Assembly: GCF_014898055.3 (NCBI RefSeq) | Contig: NW_023601322.1 | Span: 5,723,312 to 5,787,311 of the forward strand | Direction of reading: 5' to 3' | Length of the DNA stretch: 64,000 nucleotides | Source of the DNA: Talpa occidentalis | Lineage: Eukaryota > Chordata > Mammalia > Eulipotyphla > Talpidae | Shown here: piece by piece, positions 23,228 through 34,626 of the stretch | How the letters are laid out: each line of letters begins with the position of its first letter | Position numbering within the stretch: position 1 is the stretch's first letter | The notes under the pieces: model-generated | The model's input: the letters and a program-made list of their open reading frames with translations, nothing else | Told to the model about the DNA's origin: nothing | The model's database searches: none | Program-made: the position numbers and the translations under genes

Positions 23228-23800
23228 CCCTTGGGTCTTCTCTGCCTGGGTGAGTAATCCAAAGGGCATCAGACAGGTTACGAAAGGAAAAAAAAGTCAG
23301 TTTAATAGCATACATAAATGGAGAATTTACAGGGTTTTAAATTCTAAAGAGTGACTCATTCTGGAGATATTTATCCAGCAATTTGGGGACAGAGATAATA
23401 TGTGAGGTGATAAACAAGGCTTGGGTGACCTCCTCCTTACTCTGAATGTAAAGATGAGGTACTTAAATAGAGAGAACCTAGAACTGGGTGGTACCCCAAA
23501 CTACTTTGTTCCATGTCCTTGAAGGGAGATCAGCACTTGTTACCTTGAGTGGAAACAAGGAGCAAGCCTAGCACCTCATAATCTCTTCCATTCCAGAAGG
23601 ATGAAGGCATTAGATAAGGACAGAAGCTTCTCTGCTTTCTTCAAGAGAGTATGTGACTTGATGGCCCCCTGAGACCTGGGCCCTGAGGGACCTGTTGTCC
23701 TCCAGTTCCCACATCAAGGTGACCAGAGGCGAGTTCTGGGTCTATTGAGAAAAGTCTGACACTTTGGGTAAACTGACACCCCAGTCCAGTTTTCTTAAAA
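23228..23800 (-). mobile_element. LTR-like repeat, family R1, copy 3
   Basis: R1 landmarks: gggtcttctctgcctgggtg edge, agaatttacagggttttaaa (23323-23342), cctccttactctgaatgtaa and acatcaaggtgaccagag near 23711. Read on the minus strand it has a TATA-like ctctctatttaag (complement at about 23467-23479) upstream of an attaaa signal, the order expected of an LTR promoter and polyadenylation region. Confidence 0.55.
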
Positions 23801-23802
23801 GC

Positions 23803-23842
23803 AAATGTATCAACGGTTATATAAATGTATCAATGGTTATAT
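23803..23842. repeat. 20-bp tandem duplication
   Basis: aaatgtatcaacggttatat is followed directly by the same 20-mer with one change. Confidence 0.9.
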
Positions 23843-25079
23843 AATTTACAAAATTTCTAGAGTTATTTAAATTTCTCTACTTTATTTCTATAAAATTTAA
23901 CTTTTTTGGGGAAGTGGTTCTATTATTTCTTCTAATTCACCCAAGTGCTCTTGAATCTTGAAATCATTTTACAGGAGCTGGATATATAAAATACTAGGAT
24001 TTTTGAGCTGCTGGTCACCTCATTTCCTTGCTAATATGGGCGAAGTCTTTGTTGTAATTCTGTATCTATAACTCAATTGCACATTACATTTTGAAAAGAT
24101 AGCAAACTAAAAATTTAAGCGAAAACATTCCTTTTTCAATAGTAGCGTATCCATGAGCACACATGTCAGTTAAACTTCTTACAGGAATAATAGCATCGCA
24201 AACAATTCTTGGCGAGCAATATGGCTCGTTCCCACATGAGAACAGGTGGCCAGTCTTTGTTATTTGTATTGTGACATCTCAGGAGGACAGCGAGAAAGAA
24301 AGTTGCTTTAATAGATATTTACATTGACATACTGTCTGTGGCTTTTGGCCAACTCTGCTCTGCCAGTGGTTTTCTAATTACTTCATTTTAGGTTGTTTTC
24401 TCAGTCATTCTGAAATGCTAATCCCTATTAAAGCTGCCAAATGTGGACGGTCTTTTGTGTATTTCACAAGCAAATCAGATGTAGCATCATCAATAAAAAT
24501 AGTGCACACAGTTTTATTCCTTGATGAGGCATGTTCAGTGACACTATCCAGATGACAATGAAGACATAATTTTAAATTTAAGGTTCTTACAACTGTCTTT
24601 TGAAGAAATAACTTCCTCAGAGTCAACTTACTGAAAAAGAAGGAAATTATTAAATGTCAGCCAGGAAAAGTGTGTTCAGACAGCACTCATGGTACCTGAG
24701 GCTTTCCTGGTACCCTCTCCTCCCTGCAAAATGTTCTTTGGAAACTCATTATCACAAACACGTAATTATCATCCTTTTAAATGTAAACAAATCAACAGTG
24801 AGACGGGCCTCAATTAGGGACTCGGTCCTTGCTCCTCACCTTTTAATGGGAGGTGAGAGTCGGCTTGCTTTTTATTTAGTCTGTCCTCTACCTCTCTTAA
24901 CCCCATACTTCAACCTTGTAAGTTCTCTAATTTGCTTTTATCCCTTTTCCTGTTTCTCTCCTCATTTAACATCTCCTCCATTCTCTAGGTTTATGTGCTG
25001 AGCTGATTCGGAATAAAGCTCTAGCAGGCAAGACCAAGTCCAGCTTTGGAGGACCACCTTAGAGCAAAACACTGGTCAC
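23843..25079. other. unique or unclassified DNA
   Basis: No gene recognised. Near 25009-25027 ggaataaagctctagcagg contains a polyadenylation-type hexamer and adjoins the R2 copy, so some of this stretch may belong to the same retroelement. Confidence 0.4.
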
Positions 25080-25880
25080 TGTCTGGTGTTCGTATGTGAC
25101 TGAGGAATACCCAGCAACCCCCAAACTGTTAAAGGGAGCAGGCTCTAAAGGGATCCAACCATCCAGGCACACAACGACAAACAGTGTGATTAGTGTGCAT
25201 AGAGAGAGAAGAAAGGATGCTCCTAACAATAGTTTCCCACTAAAATTCCCCAAGTTCCCCATCCCAAATGTCCAGTGAAACAGAACAGGCCCAAGTGGGG
25301 CCCCTGAGACCCAAAAGTTGGCTACAAGTCCAGGCACCATCTGGCAGGGAATAGCAAAAACAGGTTTAAGGCAAATCTGGGACATAAGGAGCATCAGAAA
25401 ATGCAAAATCAAGGTATAAACTGTTATTGTCTCTGCTAAGGACATGAAACCTCATGCTAAGCCTTTCATCCACATGTCTCTTTCAAGTGTCTCTACATGT
25501 CTTTCCTTCATATTTCTCCTTCCTAGTCCCTCCAAGTCCCTGGATACAAGTCAGAGCTAGAAAAGCAAGAGCTCCCCAGAGCCACTGGCCTTCCGTGTTA
25601 TATAGCTTCATCTGGCCACTCAGTTCGGCCATGGTTCCCAGTAGGTCCCCTTGCTCAGGAAGTCCAGTTTATGAACCTTGGGTCCAATAATCCAGGGTGG
25701 CTGCATGTAAGTGGAGGCAGGGAATGTGGCACCTGTTCACTGTGTCATGATGCTCCTCCCCCTTTTGTGGAGATGCATCTGTAACACTAGTTAGACATGT
25801 GGCTGGCCTGGCTGCCGATTCCCAGACCGTCAGAAGTCCTAGGAGTAAATGTATTTGCAACAATAAATGCAACATAAAAT
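25080..25880 (-). mobile_element. LTR-like repeat, family R2, copy B
   Basis: Aligns with copies A (14040-14700) and C (48830-49640, opposite strand). In the sense direction it contains acaaaagggggaggagcat, a TATA box (gaagctatataacacgg, complement near 25594-25610), then tgtccttagcagagacaata, cttttgggtctcaggggcc and ccctttaacagtttggggg. The last four have counterparts in copy C. An antisense-looking 128-codon frame (25059-25445 on the minus strand) inside it has no recognised domain and is probably fortuitous. Confidence 0.55.
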
Positions 25881-28266
25881 AAGACCTTGAAAGAAAGTAG
25901 GAAGAAGCAGACGTATAATTTTGCTCTCTGAAAACCTAATGTTTTAATGTAGCATGAAAAAAAGACAAAAATAACACATTTTTACCTCTAAGTGGCAGAC
26001 TCTCTAGACAATATTTAAGGTTCTAAAGAATAAGTTACAATAAACAATTTTTAAGTAGTTTTGTGTATTACCTTTTAAAAGTATTGTGTGTTTTTTTTTT
26101 TTGTTTGTTTGCTTCCCTCAGACTAAATTTATTGAGGCTGAGTGCTATTGATTTAACTGAAAATTAGAACTCCACAGCTTCATCCAGTGGGGTAAGAGAA
26201 ATTAAGTATCAGGCAAAGTGCAGCTCATATAACTTAGAAAATATTAGATCATCCTTGGACATTTTTAACTTTCTATTGGAGATGGGAGTAATGTTATTCT
26301 TGACTTAAAAATGATTGTCTTGTCTCCCAAATTCCAACTTTAACTAAATATTCATCAGTAATAAAATCCATGTTCTCTGTCGATGATGCATTTTATATTT
26401 TCTGTGTCTCATTGCATGTGTTTAATCTGTGAATGTTGCTTTGACCTTTATCTATTCCCAAAAGATCAAGGAGGGAAAAGAATAAATAAACTGTGGAGAG
26501 GATATGAGTTTTAAAACAAATTTACCCAAAGAACACATAGATTCAATTCCTATAAAAGGTTTAGAACTTGGCTGTGTTACTCAGGTTGGGCTATAAATTT
26601 ATTTTGGTGACTTACTAAGACAATAAATTGCAGTCTTTAAATTTTATTAAATGAAAGTAACTAAACTATATGACACTATCTTGATAAAAAAAAGCTAAAA
26701 TTTTTAATTGTTCTGATTTCTCATAAACATACTAATAAAATTACCTTTCCTGGTTCTGTTGCCAAGCTGAAATAGCATCAAGAATAATAAAATATTTTTA
26801 AATAAGATACTATGAACGGCAATTAAGCACTCATTTCTCCCAAATATTAAAATTAAGTATTATGAGTGAGGCTGGATCTATTCATTTATCCTGTTATTCA
26901 ACCAAGTTTCTGTTGCTGTCGTCCTGGGCTACAAGGTAAACAGGCATAGGTGATGCCATGTTGGAAACAAAAAGGGCTCACTTTTTCTTCTAGAAATGTG
27001 TATTCTGCTGGGGAGATGGGGGTGACAGAATAAGCTCATTCACAGTGTCGTGAAGTAAACTAACATCTGCACAATGTTTACAAAGTGTATTAAATAGCAG
27101 ATTTGTCGACTTAAATGCCTAAATCTGTGTATTTGTTTGGGGGTTGACTCCTAATTGCCCAGTGTCCTGTGCTAATAAAAGCAAGCATTTAAGAATCTGG
27201 GAAAGCTGGCTTGAACGCGTGTTCTCTGGAGGATAACCTTGCTTTCAGGGTCAGAAAGAAGCCACGGTCCCTGCACAAAGGGGACTCAAATCCAGAGGAG
27301 GCTCGGCAGGCAGGGGGTTAGGCCGCGTGACCCTCTGGTCTCTGCAGCAGAGTGTATTTCTAAAGCTCAGTTCTGGGTTTTTCAGTGACTTTTGCATGTA
27401 ACATGCACCTAATTGAAAATGATTGTTTCTTTTATGTCACTTAGCAAAAAACATTTCTGAATCTACTCAAAGTTTCTATAAATGTGTAAGAAGACAATGA
27501 TGTCAATACAGGTGGATATTGTGGGAGGATTAATTTTCATTAAATTTCATACCCGGCATAGTGTGTTTGTAACTTCATCACAAGCTTAGACATAGCCTGG
27601 CACAGCTCCGACCACTTTCCCCTTTTCTCTGAAGCAGGAATAATAAAATCAGCGGCAACAAATCACATCCAAGGAACGACCATGAAGCCACCAACATTCC
27701 ATTAGATGCCCCCAATCCCAGCCCGATCGCCAGGCTGATCCTCTCAGTAACCACGCTGAGGCCTCCTCACACCAAAAGCACTGCAAGATTTGGATACAAC
27801 TGGGTTCTATTACTTTTAAAATGTCCTTGTTTCAGGAAGGGTGCACATGAGAATCAAGAATTCAGTATAACAAATGGGCCAGCTAGTTCCTGGGTGCCAT
27901 CTCGCATGTCTCCTTGGCCTATTAGATCGGTCTCTAATCCAATCCACCAGTTTCATGTAAAGGCATTTCTTATGTTTCTGAAAAAGGCTTTTTCTAGCTA
28001 TTGTCATGGATCATGGACGGAAGCCGTGCGTGCTATGTGATCAGTGCTAGATATTGGAGCATAAAATGCTTTACAAATATGGTTGGATTTAGTGGCCATT
28101 ACAATGATGGAATGTGCAAACCAAATAAACAGTGGGTTGCCCTCCACTGCTTGGTCGGATGCCTCATCTAGATGCTGTCTCTTTATCCCTCAGTGCTGCA
28201 TTTCGGCAGAGCACAGTAAAGCTACTCAGTGTGAAATGGTAACAGAATTTCTTAGAACTATCCACA
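25881..28266. other. unique AT-rich DNA with possible L2 scrap
   Basis: No gene recognised. A stretch at about 26876-26960 (ttcatttatcctgttattca, then cctgggctacaaggtaaaca) may be antisense L2. A GC-richer segment at about 27190-27350 has no recognised identity. A T run lies at about 26091-26102. Confidence 0.45.
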
Positions 28267-28530
28267 GGGCCTCCCTGGTGGCCCAGGCGGTTGACCGCAG
28301 CGCTGTGAAGCTGTCCACAGCCTCTGCAGCGCAGGTTCGATTCCTGGCTGGCCAGGGAGATTCCCAAATGGCATGGCAGACCTCTACTGTCTCACCCACT
28401 GCTCCCCTCAGCAGTGTATTTCAGTTAGTCTGTCTGTTCTGTTCCCCACTCTGTCTCTGCTGAATCCTCTCACCCTCCGGCCTGTACCCGGGTTCATGTA
28501 TAAATAAATAAATCTTTAAAAAAAAAAAAA
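28267..28530 (+). mobile_element. tRNA-derived SINE, subtype A variant
   Basis: Head gggcctccctggtggcccag, gcggttgaccgcagcgctgtg, B box ggttcgattcctgg, ending ttcatgtataaataaataaa, tcttt and A13. Its head carries 'ggcggttgaccgcag' rather than 'aaggggttaag', intermediate between the two subtypes. Confidence 0.93.
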
Positions 28531-28769
28531 CAACCTATATACAAGCAGTGCTCTAGTAATACAACCACGTAGGTATATTTTTCAAGCATGAACAGGAGTT
28601 CTTGTTACTGTACCAGTGATATCCCTTACCGTTTTGCTGGAAGGAAAAAAAATCAAGTTTCTTGTGCCCTGCTATTGAAATTTGCAGAGGCCCTTGGTGT
28701 TGTAATTTGGTGTAAAATACAAATGATAGTCATAGTTCACAGCCCATTAGAGGTTTCCCTTTTCCAAAA

Positions 28770-28784
28770 TGCATCAACATTCTT
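28770..28784. repeat. target-site duplication of the full-length L1 (3' side)
   Basis: tgcatcaacattctt, identical to 35165-35179. In L1 sense orientation the 5' cut site is aaat/aaga, a reasonable match to the L1 endonuclease preference. Confidence 0.95.
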
Positions 28785-28835
28785 TTTTTTTTTTTTTAGC
28801 TTAGTTTACTGTCTATTTATTTTATTTTTTTTTTT
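28783..28835 (-). other. double poly(A) tail with 27-nt insert
   Basis: In L1 sense, an A11 tract (28825-28835) is followed by 27 nt of non-L1 sequence (28798-28824) and a second A tract of about 15 (28783-28797). The insert starts within reach of an AATAAA hexamer (complement at 28816-28821) lying about 19-24 nt before the final tail, the correct spacing for a polyadenylation signal. This is the structure of a short 3' transduction. Confidence 0.75.
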
Positions 28836-28856
28836 AAATATTAAATTTTATTTTTA

Positions 28857-29009
28857 TATTCCCCCATACAATTGCAAATGCCCCATTCTGACCCCAATCC
28901 TTCCCCTCCCGCCCCCCACCCCCCAAAAAGTGTCTCTGGTTCATAGTTTTTTGTTGATTTTGATTTTCACTTTCTTATATTCATTTTCCTGGTCCCTTAT
29001 TTAAGTTTT
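28857..29009 (-). promoter_or_regulatory. L1 3'UTR with G-rich tract
   Basis: Follows the ORF2 stop. The complement of the C tract at about 28903-28924 is several G runs with short loops. G-rich polypurine tracts in L1 3'UTRs are known to form quadruplexes. The same tract recurs in the other young L1 copies here. Confidence 0.75.
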
Positions 29010-32000
29010 CTAGATTCCTGCTATGAGTGAGACCATCCGGTATTTTTCTTTTTCTTTTTGGCTTATTTCGCTGAGCATGATCCCTTCCAGCGCCATCCAT
29101 GTTGCTGCAAATTGCATGTGTTTATCTTTTTTGAATGCTGAGTAATATTCCATGGTATATATGTACCACATCTTCTTGATCCAGTCATCTATTTTTGGGC
29201 ATTTGGGTTGTTTCCAAAGCTTAGCTATTGTAAACAGTGCTGCTATAAACATAGGAGTGCAGGTGCTCTTTGGAATTGATGTTTCTGTGTCCTTTGGGTA
29301 AATACCTAGGAGTGGAATTGCTGGATCATATGGAAGCTCTATGTTTAGTAGGTCCAGAAATCTCCACACAGCTCTCCATAGTGGTTGGACCACTTTGCAC
29401 TCCCACCAACAGTGCACAAGAGTTCCTTTTTCTCCACATCCTCGCCAACATTTGTTGTTGCTAGTTTTTTTAATATGTGCCATTCTCACTGGTGTGAGAT
29501 GGTATCTCATGGTAGTTTTGATTTGCATTTCCCTGATTACAAGTGATGTTGAACATTTTTTCATATGTCTGTTGGCCATTTGCATTTCCTCTTCAGAGAA
29601 GTTTCTTTTTAGCTCTTCTGCCCATTTTTTGACTGGATTATTTTCTTTGTTGTTGCTGAGTCTCATCAGCTCTTTGCAGATTTTTGTGATCAGTCCTTTA
29701 TCATTAGTGTTGGGTGCAAAAATGTTCTCCCAGTTGGTGGGGTTTCTCTTTGTTTTTGTTATTGTCTCTTTTGCTGTGCAGAAGCTCTTTAATTTGATGT
29801 AGTCCCAGCTGTTTATCTTTCTCTTCACTATCACTGCTTTGGGTGATGTGTCTGTAAAGATGTCTTTGATGTGCAAATCCCGTAGTGTTTCGCCTATATT
29901 TCCTTCTATGTATTTTATGGTTTCAGGTCTTATGTCTAGTTCTTTAATCCATTTTGAGTTGATTTTTGTGTATGGTGTGAGGTAGTGGTCAAGCTTCATT
30001 CTTTTGCATGTAGCGACCCAGTTTTCCCAGCACCATTTATTGAACAAACTTTCTTTGCTCCAATGCATAGTCTTTGCTCCTTTGTCAAAGATTAGTTGAC
30101 CATAAATCTGTGGGTTTATTTCTGGATTTTCTATTCGATTCCATTGGTCTGTATGTCTGTTCTTGTTCCAATACCATGCAGTTTTGATGATTATGGCTTT
30201 GTAGTATAGTTTGAAGTCTGGGAGTGTGATGCCTCCATTTCCTTCTTTTTTTTCAGGAGAGCTTTGGCTATTCGGGGTTTTTTGTGATTCCATATGAATT
30301 TCATCAATAATTGTTCTATTTCTTTGAAGAATGCCATTGAGATTTTGATTGGAATAGCATTGAATCTGTATATTGCTTTTGGTAGGATGGCCATTTTAAT
30401 AATGTTTATTCTTCCAATCCATGAGCAGGGGATGTCTTTCCATTTCTTTGTGTCTTCTTCTATTTCTTTTAACAGTGTTTTATAGTTTTCTTTGTATAGG
30501 TCCTTTACCTCTTTTGTTAGATTTATTCCCAAATATTTGATTTTTTTTGTTTCGATAATAAAAGGGGTGGTTTTTTTGATTTCTTCTTCTTCAGATTTAT
30601 TGTTTGTGTATAGGAAGGCTACTGACTTTTGCGTGTTGATTTTGTATCCTGCCACTTTACTGAATTGATTGATGAGTTGAATTAGTTTTTCTGTGGAGAT
30701 TTTGGGGTTCTCTATGTATATTATCATATCATCTGCAAATAGTGATAGTTTGACTTCTTCTTTTCCTATTTGGATTCCTTGGATGTCTTTCTCTTGTCTT
30801 ATTGCTCTGGCTAGGACTTCCAGTATTATATTGAAAAGCAGTGGTGAGAGTGGACATCCTTGTCTTGTTCCAGATCTTAATGGAATTGCTTTCAGCTTTT
30901 CACCATTGAGAATGATACTGGCTGTTGGCTTGTCATAGATGGCCTTTATGATGTTGAGGTATGTTCCTTGTATCCCAAGAATTTCAAGGGCTTTTATCAT
31001 GAATGGGTGTTGCACTTTGTCGAAAGCTTTCTCAGCATCTATTGATATTATCATATGGTTTTTATATTTCTTTTTGTTGATGTGTTGGATAACGTTGATT
31101 GATTTTCGGATGTTAAACCATCCTTGTGCCCCTGGAATGAATCCAACTTGGTCGTGGTGAATTATCTTATGAATACATTGTTGGATTCTGATAGCTAAAA
31201 TTTTATTGAGGATTTTTGCATCAGTGTTCATTAGGGAGATTGGCCTATAGTTTTCCTTTTTGTGTTGTCCTTATTCGGTTTTGGTATTAGTGTAATATTG
31301 GCTTCATAGAACGTGTTTGGTATTGTCCCTTCCTTCTCAATTTTTTGGAAGAGTTTGTGAAGGATAGGCACTAATTCGTCTCTGAATGTTTGGTAGAATT
31401 CATTTGTAAATCCATCAGGTCCTGGGCTTTTGTTTTTGGGGAGGTTTTTGATTACCATTTCAATTTCGCTAATTGTAATTGGTCTGTTTAGGTGTTCTAT
31501 TTCTTCTTTATCTAGCTTTGGGTGATTGTAGAGTTGTAGGAATTTGTCCATCTCCTCTAGATTGTTGAACTTGTTTCCATATAACTGTTCATAGTAGTTA
31601 CTGATTATTCTTTTGATTTCTGCTGTGTCCGTTGTGATTTCTCCTCTTTCATTTATGATTCTGTGTATTTGTGCTTTCTCCCTTTTTTCCTTTGTGAGCC
31701 TGGCTAGGGGTTTGTCTATTTTATTTATTTTTTCAAAGAACCAGCTCTTGGTTTCATTGATCTTTTGGATTGTTTTTTTAGTTTCAATTTCATTTATTTC
31801 TGCTTTGGTTTTTATTATTTCTTTTCTTCTACTGGTTCTGGGGTTTTTTTGTTGTTCTTTTTCTAGATCTTTGAGCTTCGAGATTAGGTTGTTTCTTTGA
31901 GTTCTTTCTTGTTTTTTGATGTGAGCTTCTATTGCTATATATTTTCCTCTTATTACTGCTTTTGCTGCATCCCATACATTTAGGATATTGGTGTCCTCCT

Positions 32001-32835
32001 TGTCATTCAATTCAAAGAATTTTTTAATTTCTTCTTTGATCTCCTCGTTAGTCCAGTGGTCTTCCAGTAGTGTGGCTTTTAATCTCCATGAGGTAGGATA
32101 GTTCCTTGCCTTCTTTTTATGATTTATTTCTAGTTTGATGCCTTCGTGGTCAGAAAAGATGGTTGGTATGATTTCAATCTTGGTGTATCTGTAGATGTTT
32201 GTCTTGTGCCCCAGTATGTGATCGATCCTGGAGAATGATCCGTGTGCGCTTGAGAAAAATGTGTACTCTGTTTTTTTTGGGTTTAGTGTTCTATAGATGT
32301 CTGTTAAGCCCAAATGCTCTAGGTCCTTATTTAGAGCTTTAGTTTCTTTACTTATTTTTTGTCTTGTTGATCTATCCATTGTTGATAGTGGTGTGTTGAA
32401 GTCTCCCACTACATATGTGTTTTCTCTGATGTCTGTTTTCAGAGAGGACAACAGTTGTCTGATATATTTTGGTGCTCTTTCGTTTGGTGAGTATATGTTA
32501 ATGAGTGTTATTTCTTCTTGAAGTATTGTCCCCTTAATCATAATGTAGTGACCATTGGGGTCTCTTTTTATTTTTTTGAGTTTGAAGTCTGTTTTATCTG
32601 ATATAAGTATAGCTGTTCCTGCTTTCTTTTTTGGCCCATTTGCTTGTAGGATTGTTTTCCATCCTTTGACTTTGAGCCTATTTTTATCTTTTGTAGCTAA
32701 ATGTGTTTCCTGGAGACAGCAAAAGGTTGGGTTTTGTTTCTTAATCCAGGCTGCAACTCTGTGTCTTTTTATTGAAGAGTTTAGTCCATTTACATTTAGA
32801 GTTAATATTGATATGTTAGCATCTGTATTTGCCAT
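29010..32835 (-). pseudogene. ORF2: L1 ORF2 (endonuclease/reverse transcriptase), two frameshifts
   Basis: Encodes the L1 enzyme that nicks target DNA and reverse-transcribes the element RNA. The span equals about 1275 codons, the usual length. The first 534 codons (32835-31231) hold the apurinic-like endonuclease: N14 in LTLNVNGLNS, E43 in QETHL, the GDFN and SRIDH motifs and a terminal SDHEG are all present. A change in the five-base T run at 31257-31261 (A run in sense) shifts the frame. The next open piece (31231-30191) carries reverse transcriptase with the catalytic FADD motif ([10 protein letters not shown]). A second shift lies in the eight-base T run at 30246-30253. The final piece (30293-29010) holds the C-terminal segment with the C-x3-C-x7-H-x4-C motif and ends VSLIAGI. 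As written the protein is not made in one piece. Both breaks are in homopolymers, so assembly error is possible. Confidence 0.95.
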
Positions 32836-32898
32836 TATGTTTGTCTTTCCTTTGATTTTATTAATAACTTTTTTTTTTTTTTTGGTCTTCTTTCGTTG

Positions 32899-33927
32899 TT
32901 ATTCGTCCCTCTGAGGTTCTGGCTTTAGGATTCCTTGTAGTATTTTTTGGAGTGGGGGTTTAGTCGCAATGAAACTCCGGAGTTTCTCTTTGTCTGGGAA
33001 GGTCCATATTCTTTCTTCATGGAGGAAAGAGAGCTTTGCGGGATAGAGTATTCTTGGTTGGCATCTGTTTTCTTGGAGTCTGTTGACTATGTCCCTCCAC
33101 TCTCTCCTTGCCCGTAGTGTTTCTTCAGAGAAGTCTGATGTCAGCCTGATTGGTTTTCCTTTGAATGTTATCTGTTTCTTCCCTCTTGTCAGCTTCATTA
33201 TTTTTTCCTTGTCCTGGATTCTTGGGAGCTTTACTATTATGTGTCTTGCTGTGTTTTTCCTTTCGTCGTGGAAGTTTGGTGTTCTTCTTGCTTCTTGTAT
33301 ATCAATTTTCAGCTCCTTCTTCTCATTTGGGAAGTTCTCTTCAATTATATCCATGAATATTTTCTCTGTTCCTACATCTCTCTCCTCTCCTTCTGGAATT
33401 CCTATAACTCTTATATTTCCTTTCCTCATGGAGTCAGATAGTTCCCGAAGTCTTTCTTCATTCTTTTTCCTTCGTACTTCTCTTTCCTTTTCTGTTTTGG
33501 TTCTTTTTATTTCTGTGTCTTCAAGATTACTTATTCGTTCTTCCATTTCATCTATTCTGCTTTCATTGCTTTTCCCAGAGTTCTTTAGTTCCTCCATTAA
33601 TTCTTTGATCTCCCGCATTTCTCTTACTTCCCTCTTTAGGGACTCAATTTCCTTCTTCTGATCTATCACTTTTTTAATCATGGCAATTTTAAATTCTCTT
33701 TCTGGAAGGCTCAGAAGTTCTTCCAAGTTGCTGTCGTTGCAATCTGGGGAGTGGTTTTCTTTTTGTGGTGTGCTTCTTTCCTGAGGAGTTTTTAGGTTGC
33801 GTGTGGTTCTTCTACTCCCTACTGTCTGTTTTCTAATTTGTCGTATGCGTTGGGACACTGTGTTGCTCGGACTGACTGACATCTTGGGTGAACTTCTCCG
33901 CTCCCCTCTGGCTCTTCCAGGAGCCAT
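32899..33927 (-). CDS. ORF1: L1 ORF1p, RNA-binding trimeric protein, intact
   Basis: 342 codons with an ATG start and a normal stop; human ORF1p has 338. ORF1p coats L1 RNA as a trimer and acts as a nucleic acid chaperone in the cytoplasmic L1 particle. Visible domains: a basic, serine-rich N-terminus (about residues 1-70), a long charged coiled coil rich in E/K with heptad leucines (about 70-160), an RRM-like domain starting near RKGNIRVIGIPEGEE, and a C-terminal domain with ARHIIVKLP and the conserved RLTSDFSEETLRARREW. No internal stop or frameshift is seen. It lies just upstream of ORF2 and would be translated from the same transcript. The start is supported by alignment of the N-terminal layout with other mammalian ORF1p. 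Confidence 0.96.
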   Translation of the reverse strand: MAPGRARGERRSSPKMSVSPSNTVSQRIRQIRKQTVGSRRTTRNLKTPQERSTPQKENHSPDCNDSNLEELLSLPEREFKIAMIKKVIDQKKEIESLKREVREMREIKELMEELKNSGKSNESRIDEMEERISNLEDTEIKRTKTEKEREVRRKKNEERLRELSDSMRKGNIRVIGIPEGEERDVGTEKIFMDIIEENFPNEKKELKIDIQEARRTPNFHDERKNTARHIIVKLPRIQDKEKIMKLTRGKKQITFKGKPIRLTSDFSEETLRARREWRDIVNRLQENRCQPRILYPAKLSFLHEERIWTFPDKEKLRSFIATKPPLQKILQGILKPEPQRDE

Positions 33928-34563
33928 CTCTGTCTTCTGGGGGAGCTTTCTGCTGGTTTTAGGCAGTTTTTACTGAAGAAATGTCCCTGTTCTCAAATGG
34001 CGTAGCGGGATGCAGTCCCTGCGCCTCCGGTTTCAGGCACACTCTTCTGCGCACCCGGTCTGCCCCGGACGTGGGTGCCTGCTCCCTCTGTGGGCTCAGA
34101 CTGCTGGTCAGAAGGGGCCTGGCGTGGAATAACTTCCCGGCTGGCCACTGGGTCCTCCAGAAACCTGTCCTTTTCAAGCAGTCTTAAGAAATGTCCTGTT
34201 TTATAGGGTGTTAGTGACTTTTTTTTTTCCTGGTCGCTAGGTGGCGCCAGAGATCTCTCCTATTGTCCTTGGGGGGCTGTTTTTCGCCTCCCCCACCCCG
34301 TGGGACAGAGAACAGAGCGGGAATGGTAGGGTTCACCTCAACAGCTTTGGGGTGCTGTGTCTGCCTTGTGCCCCACCGTCGTGGAGAAACCACGCCCCGA
34401 ATTTTCGTGCCCCAGGTCTCAGTTCAAAGCCCTCAGTTCCAGGACGCGGGCTGTAGCCCAGTTCAGTGGCGCTGGAATGGCGCCTTTTGCACAGCTCCCG
34501 TGCCTGGGCGCCTGGTTCCTGCTCACTCAGGGAGGGACCTTCACCTCAGTGAGGACCTCTGCG

Positions 34564-34626
34564 CGTCTCCCCGCAAGCCTAGGTCGTCTCCCCGCAAGCC
34601 TAGGTCGTCTCCCCGCAAGCCTAGGT
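34564..34626. repeat. three tandem 21-bp units in the L1 5'UTR
   Basis: cgtctccccgcaagcctagg plus t is repeated three times without change. Tandem monomers are known in some mammalian L1 promoters, but this is a short internal array. Confidence 0.95.

Noticed and set aside
25059..25445. 128-codon frame with hydrophobic stretches on the minus strand
   Set aside because: It lies within an LTR-like repeat, is not preserved in the other two copies and matches no envelope or other known domain.
28083..28463. 126-codon frame on the plus strand
   Set aside because: It extends into and is largely made of SINE sequence.
29341..29802. 153-codon hydrophobic frame antisense to L1 ORF2
   Set aside because: The same antisense frame appears in the other L1 copy (15537-15884). 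It is a by-product of L1 ORF2 codon composition, not a membrane protein gene.
33083..33661. 192-codon frame antisense to L1 ORF1
   Set aside because: Mirror of the charged coiled-coil codons of ORF1, which read as S/F/L-rich sequence on the other strand.
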